DNA of 58,716 bases, taken from NCBI GenBank assembly GCA_030432315.1, contig JAUIHM010000009.1, positions 1 through 58,716 on the forward strand, in the 5' to 3' direction. This document shows, in pieces, positions 45,112 to 56,935 of the stretch (the stretch's first letter is position 1; each line of letters starts with the position of its first letter). Source of the DNA: Alphaproteobacteria bacterium. Its GTDB lineage: Bacteria > Pseudomonadota > Alphaproteobacteria > Rhodobacterales > Rhodobacteraceae. Under the pieces are notes generated by a model, which was not told the DNA's origin, did not search any database, and saw nothing but the letters and a program-made list of their open reading frames with translations. The translations under genes and the position numbers were made by a program.

Positions 45112-46401
45112 TCAGCGGTTTTCAACGTCCGTGTAGTCGCGATAGGTTGCGCCGGTGTAGAGCTGGCGCGGCCGACCGATGCGTGCCGCCGGATCCTCCA
45201 GCATTTCCTTCCACTGGGAAATCCACCCCACGGTCCGCGCCAGAGCGAAGATTGGGGTAAACATCGAGGTCGGGAAGCCCATCGCATCGAGAATGATGCC
45301 TGAGTAAAAATCAACGTTCGGATAGAGCTTCTTCTCGATGAAGTAAGGATCTTCCAGTGCGACCTTCTCCAGTTCTTTTGCAACCTGCAGAGTGGGGTTG
45401 TTTTCGATGCCGAGAAGACCAAGCACCTCGTCGGCGCTTTCCTTCATTACCTTGGCGCGCGGGTCGAAATTCTTGTAGACGCGGTGACCGAAGCCCATCA
45501 GGCGGAAGGGGTCGTTCTTGTCCTTCGCCCTGTTGATGAATTCCGGAATCCGGTCAGGGCTGCCAATTTGCCGGAGCATTGTCAGGCATGCTTCGTTGGC
45601 GCCGCCGTGGGCAGGCCCCCAAAGACAGGCGACACCGGCGGCGATACAGGCAAACGGATTGGCGCCCGAAGATGACGCCAGACGGACCGTCGACGTCGAT
45701 GCGTTCTGTTCGTGGTCCGCATGAAGGGTGAAGATACGATCCATTGCCCGACTGAGGATGGGATCAACGACGTATTCTTCGGCGGGGACGGAGAAACACA
45801 TGTTGAGGAAGTTTGACGCGTAGTCCAGCCGGTTGTTGGGATAGACGAAAGGCTGCCCAACGGAATACTTGAACGCCCAGGCAACCAGGGTCGGCATCTT
45901 GGCGATCATGCGTATGGTGGCGACCTCTCGCTGCCATGCGTCGCCAATATCGGTCGAGTCGTGATAGAAAGCCGACATTGCACCCATGGCACCGCACACG
46001 ATTGCCATCGGATGGGCATCGCGGCGGAAGCCGCGGAAAAAGTAGGCCATCTGCTCGTGCAGCATGGTGTGGTTGGTCACACGGCCTTCAAAATCCTCGA
46101 TCTGCGCGGCAGTTGGCAGTTCGCCGTAGAGAAGGAGATAGGCCACTTCGAGGAAATGCGACTTTTCCGCCAGTTGGTCGATCGGATAGCCGCGGTAAAG
46201 GAGTTCACCTTTTTCCCCGTCGATATAGGTAATGGCACTTTCACAGGCTCCGGTAGAGGTATAGCCGGGATCATAGGTAAAAACACCCGCCTGGCCGTAA
46301 AGTTTGCTGATATCAATTACATCGGGGCCAATTGTGCCACTGTAAACCGGAAACTCATAGGTCTTGTCATTGATTGTCAGCTTTGCGTTCGGGTTGGTCA
46401 T
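45112..46401 (-). CDS. gltA: Citrate synthase
   Basis: A 429-residue type II (NADH-sensitive class size) TCA-cycle enzyme. Catalytic residues sit in [13 protein letters not shown] (His), [15 protein letters not shown] (His) and [11 protein letters not shown] (Asp). The N-terminal beta-rich extension ([21 protein letters not shown]) is that of hexameric forms. Confidence 0.98.
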   Translation of the reverse strand: MTNPNAKLTINDKTYEFPVYSGTIGPDVIDISKLYGQAGVFTYDPGYTSTGACESAITYIDGEKGELLYRGYPIDQLAEKSHFLEVAYLLLYGELPTAAQIEDFEGRVTNHTMLHEQMAYFFRGFRRDAHPMAIVCGAMGAMSAFYHDSTDIGDAWQREVATIRMIAKMPTLVAWAFKYSVGQPFVYPNNRLDYASNFLNMCFSVPAEEYVVDPILSRAMDRIFTLHADHEQNASTSTVRLASSSGANPFACIAAGVACLWGPAHGGANEACLTMLRQIGSPDRIPEFINRAKDKNDPFRLMGFGHRVYKNFDPRAKVMKESADEVLGLLGIENNPTLQVAKELEKVALEDPYFIEKKLYPNVDFYSGIILDAMGFPTSMFTPIFALARTVGWISQWKEMLEDPAARIGRPRQLYTGATYRDYTDVENR

Positions 46402-46497
46402 GCTTCGATCCCTATGTGCACGTGCCCGGAGAAAGGCACCTCGTTATTGAATCGGTAACCCGGAGGTCACCGTTTGGCCCGAACCGACAGCAGAATT

Positions 46498-47922
46498 TCA
46501 TGCGCCCGCCGTCATCGTTCCCATACACTCGTCAATCCGTGCCAGCGATTCTTCGCGGCCGAGAATCTCCATCATGTCAAAAACGCTTGGAGAGATGGTT
46601 TTCCCGGTCAAGGCAACCCGGACTGCCTGCGCCAGCTTGCCCATGCCAATGCCCTCGGCAGCAGCAACCTCACGGGTAACCGTCTCCAGTTCGCTTGATT
46701 TCCAGGTAGCATGTTGCAGTAGCGAGGTCAATCTCGCCAGCATACTACGGGATACCGCCAACAGGGCCTTGCTCCCCTTTTCATCCGGTTGGAATGGACG
46801 TGATTTCAAAATGAAAGCTGCCAAATCAATGGCTTGTGGGATGGTGCGCGCGCGTTCCCGGATGCCGGGCATTGCACGGAGCATCTGCGATTTCTGTAGC
46901 TCGGTGAGGGCCGGCGATTTGTGCAATGCAAGATGGTCCTCAACAAGCTGCAGGATTTCTGCATCATCCGATATCCTGAAGTGTTGACCGGATAGGTTTT
47001 CGAGTTTGGCAAAGTCGAACCGTGCTGGCGACTTTCCAACACGGTCGAGTCCGAACCACTCTATTGCCTGGCCAGTCGTGAAGAATTCGTTGTCGCCGTG
47101 GCTCCACCCAAGCCGGGCGAGGTAATTCCGCATTGCCGCAGGCAGGTACCCCATGTCGCGGTATGCATCCACTCCCAGTGCTCCGTGCCGTTTGGACAGC
47201 TTTGCACCATCCGGCCCGTGGATGAGCGGGATGTGCGCGAATTGCGGAACAGACCAACCCATCGCCCTGTATATGAGCGTCTGTCGTGCGGCATTGGTCA
47301 GGTGGTCATCTCCCCGGATGACGTGTGTCACTCCCATGTCGTGATCGTCCACCACCACCGCATGCATATAGGTCGGCGTCTGATCTGACCGCAGGAGTAT
47401 GAGGTCGTCGAGCGTTTCATTTTTCCAGGTGACGTCGCCCTGTACCAGATCGTGAACGGTCGTCTCACCGGTCTGCGGCGCTTTCAGCCTGACAACGTAA
47501 GGTGCTCCGACGGGTTCGGGCAATTCTCCGTCCCGCCATGGTGAGCGGAACAGTGGCGGTTCACCGGCCGCGCGCGCCTTATCTCGAAACTCAGTGATTT
47601 CTTCCGCGGTGGCGTAGCATTTGTAGGCGGTACCCCGTGCCAGCATTTCGTTGGCCACTTCTACGTGGCGTGGCGCACGGGCCGCCTGGCTCACGACTTC
47701 GCCATCCCAGTCGAGTCCGAGCCAGATCAGACCGTCCAATATCGCTGCGGTCGCCTCGGGAGTGGAGCGCGCACGGTCGGTGTCCTCTATCCGCAGCAGG
47801 AATGTCCCGTTATTGTGCCGCGCAAACAGCCAGTTGAACAGTGCTGTCCTGGCCCCGCCGATATGAAGGAATCCCGTTGGCGACGGGGCGAACCTGGTGA
47901 CGACCGGGGCATTCGGCGACAT
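46498..47922 (-). CDS. gltX: Glutamyl-tRNA synthetase
   Basis: A 474-residue class I synthetase: HIGH-type motif [17 protein letters not shown] (about 12) and KMSKS-type GAKLSKRHG (about 245). No glutaminyl-tRNA synthetase is seen here, so it may charge tRNA-Gln as well, as in many alphaproteobacteria. Upstream it faces comEC. Confidence 0.97.
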   Translation of the reverse strand: MSPNAPVVTRFAPSPTGFLHIGGARTALFNWLFARHNNGTFLLRIEDTDRARSTPEATAAILDGLIWLGLDWDGEVVSQAARAPRHVEVANEMLARGTAYKCYATAEEITEFRDKARAAGEPPLFRSPWRDGELPEPVGAPYVVRLKAPQTGETTVHDLVQGDVTWKNETLDDLILLRSDQTPTYMHAVVVDDHDMGVTHVIRGDDHLTNAARQTLIYRAMGWSVPQFAHIPLIHGPDGAKLSKRHGALGVDAYRDMGYLPAAMRNYLARLGWSHGDNEFFTTGQAIEWFGLDRVGKSPARFDFAKLENLSGQHFRISDDAEILQLVEDHLALHKSPALTELQKSQMLRAMPGIRERARTIPQAIDLAAFILKSRPFQPDEKGSKALLAVSRSMLARLTSLLQHATWKSSELETVTREVAAAEGIGMGKLAQAVRVALTGKTISPSVFDMMEILGREESLARIDECMGTMTAGA

Positions 47923-47993
47923 GACTTAACCTTTCAGAAACCGCTTTGACGCTAGCGTTCTTTTGGCGAATTCCGGAACGGAGAACAAGGGAC

Positions 47994-50072
47994 GTGGGGC
48001 CAATTGCGCTCGTGCCGCTCGTTGAGGCGCAGCGGAGCAACCTGCCGCTATGGGTTCCCCTCCTGTTGGCTGTCGGAGTAGGCATCTACTTTGGCCTGCC
48101 ATTTGAACCACTTGGCTGGATGCTCGTGGCTCCGGCCGTGTTTGTCGCCACCTGCCTCTTCACCCTGTTTCGCCTCGGACCTGTCGCGAGAATTGCCGTC
48201 TTCGTGCTGATCCTGCCCCAGGTGGGATATGTTATGGCTGCGATAAGGGCCCAGTCGGTGGCGGCACCGGTTCTGGCGTACCCGATGACCGTGAATGTTG
48301 AGGGTCGGATTGTCGGGCTGGACAGGTCGGGAAGCGATCGGCCGCGGGTACTGCTCGATCAGGTGGTCATTCATGGCAGGGTACCGGCGGATACCCCGAA
48401 ACGTGTGCGTATTTCCCTCCTGGATGACACGCCTGAGGAACTGCTGCTCCCCGGCCGCACCATTCTTGGCCAGGCGCGGCTGTCTCCTCCATCCGCCCCG
48501 GTGGAACCCGGAGGTTTCGATTTCCGCAGGTATGCCTGGTTCCAGTCACTGGGTGCGATCGGCTACACCAATACACCGTTTGTCGAACGGCCCGGCCAAA
48601 CAGGGACTGGGCTGGCAACATGGCTTTTCAGAATACGTGTCAGTCTGTCACGCGGTATTCAGGATGCCATTCCAAACAGGAATGGCGGTTTCGCAGCAGC
48701 AATTCTGACCGGTGACAGGTCGGCGGTCGATCCGGAGGCGCTTCAGGATCTTCGCCGGTCGAACCTCGCGCATCTGCTTGCGATCTCCGGGCTCCATATG
48801 GGGTTGCTCACCGGCTTCGTTTTCGGCCTCGTTCGATATGGTCTTGCTCTTGTGCCGCGCGTGGTCCTGTTTCATTCGACCAAGAAGATTGCGGCGGTTG
48901 TTGCGCTGATCGCAGGAGTCGCCTACCTGGGCCTGTCCGGCGGCAACGTTGCCACGCAGCGTGCCTTCATCATGACGGCCGTCGTGCTGGTGGCGGTGTT
49001 ACTCGACCGTCCGGCGCTGACTTTGCGGTCCGTCGCCCTTGCGGCGGTAATCTTGCTGGCGTTGCGACCTGAAAGCCTTACGGAAGCCGGATTTCAGATG
49101 TCCTTTGCCGCGACAACGGCATTGATAGCGACATTTGAATGGCTTCGGTCCCGCCAGTGGTGGCGGGAAACCCTGAAGGACAGGTGGCGTTTCGTCCGGC
49201 CACTGATTGGCGTTGCGATTACGTCCTTTGTCGCGGGAACTGCAACTGCACCGATTTCGGCTTTTCATTTCAACATGATGTCGCAGTACGGCCTGCTGGC
49301 GAACATCCTGGCCGTCCCGGCGATGGGTCTGATCGTCATGCCATTTGCGGTGATCAGCGGAGTCCTGTCGCTGGTTGGACTGGCCGCACCTGCGCTCTGG
49401 GTCGTCGACCAGGGAATTTACTATATCCTTGCCGTCGCACACTTCTTTTCCGGCCTGAACGGATCGGTCCGGGCCATTCCCCAGGGACCAACGGCCAGCC
49501 TCGTTCTGATCGTGACCGGCTCCATTCTGTTCGTGGTTTGGCAGGGCAGGCTTCGCTTTGCCGGAACTGCTCCGGTGTTGCTGGGATTTCTGCTCTGGTT
49601 CCAGGTTGACCGGCCGGAAGTTCTCATTTCGGAAAATGGACGATTGTTTGGCGTCATGACGGCGGAGGGCAGGGTCCTGAACTCACAAAGTGGCAACAGT
49701 TTTTCTGCGGATGCGTGGCTGCGCGGAGACGGTGACGGAGCGAGTCAGTCCGAAGCATTCCTGCGCGACGGCATGGAGCGCGGACGCGGTTGGGCCGAGG
49801 TCAACGTAAAGGGCATGGGGCCGATGGTGTATCTTGGAAGCAAGACGCCCGGCAGCGATGCGGACGAAATCTGTCGGGACGCGGCGATCCTGCTCGCGCC
49901 GGGCTGGGACACCTCACCGACGGGCCGCTGCGATTTCATTGGCAAGAAGCGTCTGAGACAGGATGGTGCAATTGCCATTCGGGTCAACGAAACCGGTTAC
50001 ACGACGGCAGGCGCGAAACTCGCCGATGGTGGCCGGCCCTGGACCGGCGGCGTCAGAAAACAGTCTCAGTAA
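47994..50072 (+). CDS. ComEC/Rec2-family competence channel protein without metallo-beta-lactamase domain
   Basis: A roughly 692-residue membrane protein. A DUF4131-like N-terminus (about 20-190) precedes the ComEC competence domain (about 215-480: [48 protein letters not shown]). About ten helices. The C-terminal part lacks the HxHxDH motif of the nuclease-like domain of longer ComEC proteins. Start uncertain: GTG 47994 has AAGGGA nearby; a TTG at 47946 has no ribosome site. The end overlaps lexA tail-to-tail by seven bases. Confidence 0.88.
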   Translation: MGPIALVPLVEAQRSNLPLWVPLLLAVGVGIYFGLPFEPLGWMLVAPAVFVATCLFTLFRLGPVARIAVFVLILPQVGYVMAAIRAQSVAAPVLAYPMTVNVEGRIVGLDRSGSDRPRVLLDQVVIHGRVPADTPKRVRISLLDDTPEELLLPGRTILGQARLSPPSAPVEPGGFDFRRYAWFQSLGAIGYTNTPFVERPGQTGTGLATWLFRIRVSLSRGIQDAIPNRNGGFAAAILTGDRSAVDPEALQDLRRSNLAHLLAISGLHMGLLTGFVFGLVRYGLALVPRVVLFHSTKKIAAVVALIAGVAYLGLSGGNVATQRAFIMTAVVLVAVLLDRPALTLRSVALAAVILLALRPESLTEAGFQMSFAATTALIATFEWLRSRQWWRETLKDRWRFVRPLIGVAITSFVAGTATAPISAFHFNMMSQYGLLANILAVPAMGLIVMPFAVISGVLSLVGLAAPALWVVDQGIYYILAVAHFFSGLNGSVRAIPQGPTASLVLIVTGSILFVVWQGRLRFAGTAPVLLGFLLWFQVDRPEVLISENGRLFGVMTAEGRVLNSQSGNSFSADAWLRGDGDGASQSEAFLRDGMERGRGWAEVNVKGMGPMVYLGSKTPGSDADEICRDAAILLAPGWDTSPTGRCDFIGKKRLRQDGAIAIRVNETGYTTAGAKLADGGRPWTGGVRKQSQ

Positions 50073-50743
50073 GTGCGGATCAGCCCGACAAGTTTTCCCT
50101 GCACCTTCACCTGATGATCCTGGTAGAGACGGGTTTCGTAAGCGGGATTGGCCGCCTCAAGCGCAATAGTCCGTCCCCGGCGGCGGAAAGTCTTCAGCGT
50201 GGCTTCCTCGTCTTCGACCAGTGCAACCACTATGTCGCCATTGCTGGCGCTGTTCTGTTCCTGGATCACCACAACGTCGCCATTGTTGATCCCGGCGTCG
50301 ATCATCGAATCGCCCTTCACATGCAGCGCGTAGTGGCGCCCCATATTGCCGATCATCGATGCGGGTACGGACACATTGTGCGAAATGTCCTGAATGGCGG
50401 AGATTGGCGTGCCGGCTGCGATACGCCCCATCACTGGAATCTGTACCGAACCGGAATCAGTCGGAGCGGAACGCGCACCGGAAGTTCCGTCCATCACGTC
50501 CCGGGGCTGCAACGTCGAAACTTCGATGCTGTCGGGCAGTTTCACCACTTCGATCGCCCGCGCCCGATGGGCAAGGCGACGTATGAAGCCGCGTTCCTCC
50601 AGGGCCGTGATCAGACGGTGGATGCCGGACTTGGACCTCAGGTCCAGTGCATCCTTCATTTCATCGAACGAAGGCGGAACGCCATCCTTCTGCAGACGCT
50701 TGTGAATGAACTGCAGCAGATCGTGTTGTTTACGCGTCAGCAT
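50066..50743 (-). CDS. lexA: LexA, SOS-response repressor
   Basis: A 225-residue self-cleaving repressor. Winged helix DNA domain (1-65), cleavage site Ala110-Gly111 (GRIAAGTP), catalytic Ser146 ([10 protein letters not shown]) and Lys184 (ATLKTF). The start [10 protein letters not shown] at 50743 is the universal one; the longer frame would read through its own promoter. It shuts off DNA-repair genes until RecA filaments trigger cleavage. Confidence 0.98.
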   Translation of the reverse strand: MLTRKQHDLLQFIHKRLQKDGVPPSFDEMKDALDLRSKSGIHRLITALEERGFIRRLAHRARAIEVVKLPDSIEVSTLQPRDVMDGTSGARSAPTDSGSVQIPVMGRIAAGTPISAIQDISHNVSVPASMIGNMGRHYALHVKGDSMIDAGINNGDVVVIQEQNSASNGDIVVALVEDEEATLKTFRRRGRTIALEAANPAYETRLYQDHQVKVQGKLVGLIRTY

Positions 50744-50771
50744 CCCTGAACCCTTTGGTATTCCTGTACGT

Positions 50772-50800
50772 GTTCTACTAACGTTCTTGTTTTGTGTCAA
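50772..50800 (-). promoter_or_regulatory. lexA promoter with SOS box
   Basis: Minus-strand -35 TTGACA (50795-50800, perfect), 17-base spacer, -10 TAGAAC (50772-50777). GTTC-N7-GTTC (50772-50786), the alphaproteobacterial SOS operator, covers the -10 and spacer, so LexA represses itself. Confidence 0.8.
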
Positions 50801-50831
50801 GATTCCTCAGTAAATTACAACCTGAGGTATA

Positions 50832-52022
50832 TTAAAGCCAAATAAATTCAACGGAGACGCCATTTTTTTTCCCGGTGTCGCCGGGAGGTCTCACCAGCAG
50901 GGCGTTGGAATCGGCGAGAACGCTCAGCAGCGAACTGTCCTGCCGCGTGTACGGAACGCACTTCCACCCGGAACCGTCCTCTGCAACCAGCGCGCGCATG
51001 TAGTGCTCCCGCGGGCCATTGGCCGCCAGATCACCATCGAGGACGGCTGGGTGCCGTCTCGGCATTTTTCCCTCCAGCCCGAGCATTACATCCAGTGCGG
51101 GCAGCAGGAAAATCCGCCCGCACACCAGCGACGATACCGGGTTTCCAGGCAGGCCGATAAACGGTATCGACCCCAGACGCCCTGCCATCAGAGGCTTACC
51201 GGGCCGCATCGCGACCCTGTAGAATTCGAGGTCCAATCCGTTCCTGACGGCTGAAGCTTGCACGAGGTCGTGATCTCCCACAGACGCACCGCCGAGAGTC
51301 ACGACGACATCGGCATCTGCCGTCAGCGAAAATACCTGATCAAGGCTCTCAAGCGTGTCGCCGGCAATTGGCAGGAGCCGCACCTCTGCACCAGCGGCCT
51401 GAAGCATCGCGGCGAGACCATAATTGTTCGATGCGACGATCTGGTCGCCGCGCGGGTGATCACCGGGTGCGACAAGTTCGTCGCCAGTCGGCAGTATTGC
51501 AACAACCGGCTTTCTCATGACGGTAAGGACCGGCTGATTCATTGCCGCCGCCAGCGCAATGTCGCGTGCGTTCAGCCGCCGCGGTGAAGTCATCCGCGCA
51601 CCGGCGGAAAAATCGCCGCCGGCGGGTCTGATGTAATCGGCAGTATCCCGGTTGTTTCCAACCGAAACCGTTTTACCATTGAGGGTGGCATCCTCCTGAA
51701 TCAGGATCATGTCGGCACCCTCGGGTACCGGTGCGCCGGTAAAAATCCGCACAGCCTGACCCTGGCCTACTTTTCCGTCGAACCCGGCACCGGCCGCTGA
51801 AGTTCCTACCAGGAGAAGACTTGCCCCGGTCTCGACATCCTGGCGACGGACCGCATATCCATCCATGGCGGAGGCGTCGAAAGGCGGCTGCGGACGCCCG
51901 GCAATTAGGTCGCTGGCGAGTACTCGCCCGCAGCTTTGTGCGAGCGGCACCGTTTCGGTGCCAACGGCCGAAAACAGCCGCATCAGGCGTACGTGAGCCT
52001 CGGCAACACTAATCAGTGCCAT
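50832..52022 (-). CDS. moeA: Molybdopterin molybdotransferase
   Basis: A 396-residue enzyme inserting molybdenum into molybdopterin. PFDASAMDGYAV near 48, GDELVAPGDHPRGDQIVASN (about 178) and GGASVGDHDLV, PGKPLMAGRLG and FIGLPGNPVSSLV are typical. Its ATG overlaps the moaC stop (TAATG). Confidence 0.97.
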   Translation of the reverse strand: MALISVAEAHVRLMRLFSAVGTETVPLAQSCGRVLASDLIAGRPQPPFDASAMDGYAVRRQDVETGASLLLVGTSAAGAGFDGKVGQGQAVRIFTGAPVPEGADMILIQEDATLNGKTVSVGNNRDTADYIRPAGGDFSAGARMTSPRRLNARDIALAAAMNQPVLTVMRKPVVAILPTGDELVAPGDHPRGDQIVASNNYGLAAMLQAAGAEVRLLPIAGDTLESLDQVFSLTADADVVVTLGGASVGDHDLVQASAVRNGLDLEFYRVAMRPGKPLMAGRLGSIPFIGLPGNPVSSLVCGRIFLLPALDVMLGLEGKMPRRHPAVLDGDLAANGPREHYMRALVAEDGSGWKCVPYTRQDSSLLSVLADSNALLVRPPGDTGKKNGVSVEFIWL

Positions 52023-52501
52023 TAGCTGCCCTCGTAGCGGCCCGATGTGCCCCCGTCTTTCAGCACCACACGTATTCCGCCAATATTCATGGCACGATCA
52101 ACGGCCTTGAGCATGTCGTAAACGGTAAGGGCCGCGACGCTCACGGCCGTCAGTGCTTCCATCTCGACGCCGGTCTGGCCGGAATTGCGTACTGTTGCCT
52201 CAATTTGAACCCGGTCGTTCGGGGCATCTATTTCAAGATCGACGGCAACCTTCGACAGGGCTATCGGATGGCAAAGAGGTATGAGATCCGAGGTTTTTTT
52301 TGCCGCCATGATCCCGGCCAGGCGGGCGACCGCGAGTACGTCACCTTTCGATGCCCGGCCTTCGACAACGCGCGCCAGAGTTGCGGGAGCCATTGCAATC
52401 CATCCCCGCGCCACTGCGATGCGGGGGGTCGACGCCTTTTCAGAAACGTCTACCATATGCGCGGCGCCGCTCTCGTCAAAATGCGTCAGGCTCGACATCA
52501 C
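52022..52501 (-). CDS. moaC: Cyclic pyranopterin monophosphate synthase
   Basis: A 159-residue enzyme of molybdopterin synthesis. [34 protein letters not shown] and [23 protein letters not shown], then KAVDR, are all present. Coupled to trpC by ATGA, an odd but known mix of trp and molybdopterin genes. Confidence 0.98.
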   Translation of the reverse strand: MMSSLTHFDESGAAHMVDVSEKASTPRIAVARGWIAMAPATLARVVEGRASKGDVLAVARLAGIMAAKKTSDLIPLCHPIALSKVAVDLEIDAPNDRVQIEATVRNSGQTGVEMEALTAVSVAALTVYDMLKAVDRAMNIGGIRVVLKDGGTSGRYEGS

Positions 52502-53307
52502 TCGGCCTCCGGACGCCAGGGGCTGCGCAGGAGCTCCCGGGTCGCAGTTTCCACGTTTTCCTGACGCATCAGCGTTTCGCCAATCAGGAAACAGCGCACG
52601 CCGTACCTCGCGAGCAGAGCAAGATCCTGCCGGGTCGAGAGACCTGACTCCGAAACTATCGTCCGGCCGACCGGCACTCCTCGGGCGAGGGACCGGGTGG
52701 TGTCAATGTCGGTTTCAAATGTATGCAGATTGCGGTTGTTGATGCCGATCAGCGGCGACTTGAGCAGTTTGGCCCGATCAAGTTCTTCGGCAGTATGGAC
52801 TTCGAGAAGGACATCCATTCCCCAGGAAAGGGCAGTATCCTCCAACTCAATAGCCTGGGCGTCTGAGACCGCAGCGAGAATTATCAGAATGCAGTCTGCC
52901 CCCAGAGCGCGACTTTCGATAACCTGCCAGGGATCGTAGAGGAAATCCTTGCGAAGAACCGGTAATGCCGTCGCACCGCGCGCCTGTCTCAGGTAGGTTT
53001 CACTGCCTTGAAAACTGGGTGCGTCCGTGAGCACGCTCAGACACGCGGCCCCCCCTGCCTCATAGGCCTGCGCCAATGCCGCCGGATCGAAATCCTCCCG
53101 GATCAGACCTTTCGAAGGGCTTGCTTTCTTGACCTCCGCAATAAGGCCATAACCGCCGGTGATCGACGCGCGCGTCAGGGCATCAGCAAAACCGCGCGTG
53201 TGTCCGGCGGACCGTGCCTCACTCTCCAGGTCCTCAAGGCTGGTGGCGAGCTTCCGCTCGGCGACTTCCGCCAGTTTGTAGGTTTTGATCCTGTCCAGAA
53301 TTGTCAC
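52498..53307 (-). CDS. trpC: Indole-3-glycerol phosphate synthase
   Basis: A 269-residue TIM-barrel enzyme of tryptophan synthesis. [34 protein letters not shown] and [30 protein letters not shown] hold the catalytic residues. Four-base overlaps join it to trpD and moaC. Confidence 0.98.
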   Translation of the reverse strand: MTILDRIKTYKLAEVAERKLATSLEDLESEARSAGHTRGFADALTRASITGGYGLIAEVKKASPSKGLIREDFDPAALAQAYEAGGAACLSVLTDAPSFQGSETYLRQARGATALPVLRKDFLYDPWQVIESRALGADCILIILAAVSDAQAIELEDTALSWGMDVLLEVHTAEELDRAKLLKSPLIGINNRNLHTFETDIDTTRSLARGVPVGRTIVSESGLSTRQDLALLARYGVRCFLIGETLMRQENVETATRELLRSPWRPEAE

Positions 53308-54338
53308 TTTCGGTCCCCTGCATCGACAAACGGACTTATCTCGGCCAACTTCCGGACCTTAGCCAGTGCGGCACCCGAGTCGATGCTTTCACGGGCCAAT
53401 TCGGCCCCCTCAGACAGCGTATCGGCTTTTTCTGCCACAACCAGGGCCGCCGCCGCATTGAGTAACACCGCATCGCGATAGGCGGACGCCTCGCCCTCGA
53501 GCATACTGCGCATCGCCTGGGCATTTTCAGCCGGTGTCCCACCGAGCAGCGCTTCAAAGGGATGACACCGCAGCCCCGCGTCTTCGGGATGTACTTCGAA
53601 CTCTGAAACCGTTCCATTGCGCAGTTCCGCCACCCAACTCACGCCGGCGATGGACAATTCGTCCGTGCCGTCTGAGCCGTGGACGAGCCATGCACAGTCT
53701 GAGCCCAGTTCCCCAAGGGTTTCCGCCATCGGCCGGATTACCTTGCGTGTATATGCACCGGAAAGCTGTCGCCGCACGGATGCCGGATTGGTAAGCGGTC
53801 CGAGGATGTTGAATATAGTCCTTGTACCCAATTCCAGCCGTGCGGGCATGACATGCCTTGTTGCCGGATGGTGCATCGGTGCCATCATGAAACCGATCCC
53901 CGCCTCTCGGATTTCACGTTCCACGGTTTCCGGCCCTACCATGACGTTAATGCCGGATTCGGTCAGCGCGTCGGCGGCTCCGGATTTCGAGGACAGGTTG
54001 CGGTTTCCATGCTTGGCGACCACGACTCCGGCGCCTGCGACCACGAAGGCGGCCGCGGTTGAAATATTGAGTGTGCCCTTGCCGTCGCCTCCGGTGCCGA
54101 CAATGTCCATCGCTCCTTCCGGGGCATGAACCTTGACGCATTTCGAACGCATGACCGTCGCGGCGGCGGCATATTCCGACACGCTCTCGCCACGGGTGCG
54201 CAGTGCCATCAGAAACCCGCCTATCTGCGCCGGAGTTGCGTCGCCTTCCATGATCGCAGAAAATGCGGTTTCCGCCTGCTGACGCGTCAGCGGTCCATCA
54301 GCCGCTAGAGCGATCAGCGGTTTCAGCCGTTCCGTCAT
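53304..54338 (-). CDS. trpD: Anthranilate phosphoribosyltransferase
   Basis: A 344-residue enzyme. [20 protein letters not shown] (about 80) binds [26 protein letters not shown] and [25 protein letters not shown] complete the site. Starts inside the end of trpG (four-base overlap). Confidence 0.98.
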   Translation of the reverse strand: MTERLKPLIALAADGPLTRQQAETAFSAIMEGDATPAQIGGFLMALRTRGESVSEYAAAATVMRSKCVKVHAPEGAMDIVGTGGDGKGTLNISTAAAFVVAGAGVVVAKHGNRNLSSKSGAADALTESGINVMVGPETVEREIREAGIGFMMAPMHHPATRHVMPARLELGTRTIFNILGPLTNPASVRRQLSGAYTRKVIRPMAETLGELGSDCAWLVHGSDGTDELSIAGVSWVAELRNGTVSEFEVHPEDAGLRCHPFEALLGGTPAENAQAMRSMLEGEASAYRDAVLLNAAAALVVAEKADTLSEGAELARESIDSGAALAKVRKLAEISPFVDAGDRK

Positions 54339-54916
54339 GCGGGTACCGCCGTCCGTTCGAGAAAGTTGCGGAGCAAAGCGTGGCCATGCTCCGATGCAAT
54401 GGATTCAGGATGAAACTGGACGCCGTGAATCGGCAGGTCGCGGTGCCGCAGACCCATAACCGTACCGTCGTCGACGTCCGCCGTAATTTCGAGGCAGTCG
54501 GGAAGGCTGTCCCGATCCACAGTCAGACTGTGATAACGCGTTGCCTGAAACGGGTTTGGCAGCCCCTGGAATACATCTTCACCCGAATGGCGAATGGTCG
54601 CGACCTTGCCGTGCACCGTCTCCCTTGCCCGCGTTACCTTACCACCAAACGCCTGACCGATCGCCTGGTGACCGAGACAGACGCCAAAAAGCGGCGTCCG
54701 ACTTTCTGCCGCTGCGGCGATCAGCGGAAGACATATGCCAGCCCTGTCCGGGTCGCACGGGCCCGGGGAAAGCACGATTGCCGAGGCTCCGAGAGACATC
54801 GCCTGCTGAACATCGAGTGAATCGTTTCGTTTGACCACGACTTCCACGCCCAATTCGCCCAGGTAGTGGTAGAGGTTGTATGTGAAGCTGTCATAATTGT
54901 CGATCAACAGCAACAT
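54335..54916 (-). CDS. trpG: Anthranilate synthase component II (glutamine amidotransferase)
   Basis: A 193-residue glutaminase giving ammonia to Trp[32 protein letters not shown] (nucleophile Cys near 79) and [12 protein letters not shown] (His/Glu) are all seen. Separated from trpE by a small gene on the other strand. Confidence 0.97.
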   Translation of the reverse strand: MLLLIDNYDSFTYNLYHYLGELGVEVVVKRNDSLDVQQAMSLGASAIVLSPGPCDPDRAGICLPLIAAAAESRTPLFGVCLGHQAIGQAFGGKVTRARETVHGKVATIRHSGEDVFQGLPNPFQATRYHSLTVDRDSLPDCLEITADVDDGTVMGLRHRDLPIHGVQFHPESIASEHGHALLRNFLERTAVPA

Positions 54917-55055
54917 TTGGCGGCCTTTCAGATTGGGTTGGTCTGGTGGTTGACGGCATGGGCGCTATACATGGCCCCGCTGAATTGGTGCGGTCAAGGG
55001 AAAGCTTGGCGATCAGCCGGTTTGGTGCTGAAAGGGCGGCAGGGAGGAGGATGTC

Positions 55056-55400
55056 ATGCGCGGATTCTGGTCGGGGTTGATTTTCGGAGTCATTCTGTCG
55101 GTTGCCGTCGCACTCGCGCTGTCACTCGCTTTTCCAGCCTTTGTGTTTTACGAACCCAAGGTCGAAACAAAAGAGGCTCCCGACCGCCCTTCCGATCCGT
55201 TGGTCACAGCACTTCCGGAAACGCCGGGGCTTGCAGCCGAAGAAGCGGCGCCGCGCAAGGTGGTACCGCTCATAGAGACCGACGTGACTGTCGACAATTC
55301 ACCGGGCCTTGCGGCGACCGCCCCGGCCCCGGCCCCGGATGTATTTGACGGCGCGGGCGCGGGTTCGCCGTCGCTGGTGTTTCCCTCGGCGGCGAACTGA
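55056..55400 (+). CDS. Small single-helix membrane protein (114 aa), unknown function
   Basis: Not recognised. One N-terminal membrane helix (about 5-30, WSGLIFGVILSVAVALALSL), then a Pro/Ala/Glu-rich tail, probably periplasmic. GGGAGGAGGATGTC before the ATG is a very strong ribosome site, so it is real. It lies antisense to the trp genes: divergent from trpG, and ending four bases before the trpE stop. Confidence 0.75.
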   Translation: MRGFWSGLIFGVILSVAVALALSLAFPAFVFYEPKVETKEAPDRPSDPLVTALPETPGLAAEEAAPRKVVPLIETDVTVDNSPGLAATAPAPAPDVFDGAGAGSPSLVFPSAAN

Positions 55401-55404
55401 CCCC

Positions 55405-56922
55405 TCAGTTTGTGGTGCCGCGTCCGTCGTGAAACATGTCCGCGTCCCGCGCGGCCTGCAGCAGGGCCTTCGATTTGTTGACGGTCTCTTCGTATTCTGC
55501 TTCCGGCACGCTGTCGTTGACGACGCCACCCCCCGCCTGAATGTAGAGCGTCCCGTCCTTGATGACGGCAGTGCGCAGCGCAATGCAGATATCCATGTCG
55601 CCCTGTGACGAAAAATAGCCGACTCCGCCGCCGTAAACGCCACGCTTTTCTGTTTCAAGCTCATCGATGATCTGCATTGCGCGCACCTTGGGTGCACCGG
55701 ACACCGTACCTGCGGGCAGTCCCGCCAGCAGAGCGGAAAGCGCATCTTCGTTTGGCGAGAGCTTGCCGTTTACGTTGGAGACAATGTGCATGACGTGGCT
55801 GTAACGCTCGATAATGAACTGCTCGTCCGGATCAACCGTCCCGATCCGGGATACGCGGCCGACATCGTTGCGCCCGAGGTCGAGCAGCATCAGATGTTCA
55901 GCGCGCTCTTTTGGATCTGCAAGCAGTTCCTTTTCAAGCGCCAGGTCCTCAGCCGGGGTTTTGCCTCTTGGCCGGGTTCCGGCGATTGGACGGATGGTGA
56001 CCGTGTCACCTTTCACCCGCACCAGGATTTCCGGGCTGGCGCCGACGACCTGAAAGCTGCCAAAGTTGAAGAAGAACATGTAGGGCGAAGGGTTCGTGCG
56101 GCGCAATGCGCGGTAGAGCGAGAACGGCGGCAGTGTGAATTCCTGGGCCCAGCGCTGACTCGGAACCACCTGAAAGATGTCGCCGGCCCGGATGTAGCTC
56201 TTGGCTGTTTCGACCATTTCGCAGTACCGCGCGTGGGTGGTGTTCGATACCACCCTTGGCTCGTTTCCAGGAATCCCAGGGTCGCGCGATGCGGCGCTGG
56301 GCGTGCGGTCGAGGTCGCGCACCGCATCCATGACTCGTTCGGCGGCCTGGGCATAGGCGGCTCGGGCGCTCAGGCCGGACGACACATAGGCCGGGCTTAC
56401 CACAAGTACCTCGCCCTTGACCCCGTCGATGACCAGCATGACCGAGGGACGCAGAAAAACCGCGTCCGGCAGTCCCAGCGGGTCCGGATTGACATCCGGC
56501 AGGTGCTCAACAAGCCGGACCATGTCGTAGCCAAGATAACCGAACAGTCCCGCTGCCATCGGCGGCAGTTCCGCGGGCATGTCGATGTGACTCTCCGCGA
56601 TATGCTCCCGCAGGCTCGTCAACGGATCGGAAGCATCCGGCACCCATGCGTCGGGATCGAACCTGGCGGATCTGTTGGTTCGGCTGGTTTTGCCGTGGCA
56701 CTGCCAGATCAGATCAGGTTTCATTCCCATAAACGAATAACGGCCGCGCACTTCGCCGCCGGTTACCGATTCCAGAAGGAAACTGTTCGGGCGGGCCTCC
56801 GTCAGCTTGAGCATCAGCGAAACCGGAGTGTCAAGGTCTGCGACAAGACGCGTCCAGACGACCTGGTTGTTGCCGGCTTCGAATGCGGTGCCAAATTCGT
56901 CGGTGCTGGGAAACAGTTTCAT
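55405..56922 (-). CDS. trpE: Anthranilate synthase component I
   Basis: A 505-residue enzyme making anthranilate from chorismate. FLLESVTGGEVRGRYSFMGM near the N-terminus holds the Trp-feedback site; PSPYMFFFNFGSFQVVGASPE, RPIAGTRPRGKTP and PAGTVSGAPKVRAMQIIDEL, GGGVGYF are catalytic motifs. It lies 13 bases after ppiD. Confidence 0.98.
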   Translation of the reverse strand: MKLFPSTDEFGTAFEAGNNQVVWTRLVADLDTPVSLMLKLTEARPNSFLLESVTGGEVRGRYSFMGMKPDLIWQCHGKTSRTNRSARFDPDAWVPDASDPLTSLREHIAESHIDMPAELPPMAAGLFGYLGYDMVRLVEHLPDVNPDPLGLPDAVFLRPSVMLVIDGVKGEVLVVSPAYVSSGLSARAAYAQAAERVMDAVRDLDRTPSAASRDPGIPGNEPRVVSNTTHARYCEMVETAKSYIRAGDIFQVVPSQRWAQEFTLPPFSLYRALRRTNPSPYMFFFNFGSFQVVGASPEILVRVKGDTVTIRPIAGTRPRGKTPAEDLALEKELLADPKERAEHLMLLDLGRNDVGRVSRIGTVDPDEQFIIERYSHVMHIVSNVNGKLSPNEDALSALLAGLPAGTVSGAPKVRAMQIIDELETEKRGVYGGGVGYFSSQGDMDICIALRTAVIKDGTLYIQAGGGVVNDSVPEAEYEETVNKSKALLQAARDADMFHDGRGTTN

Positions 56923-56935
56923 TGATATACGCCAG

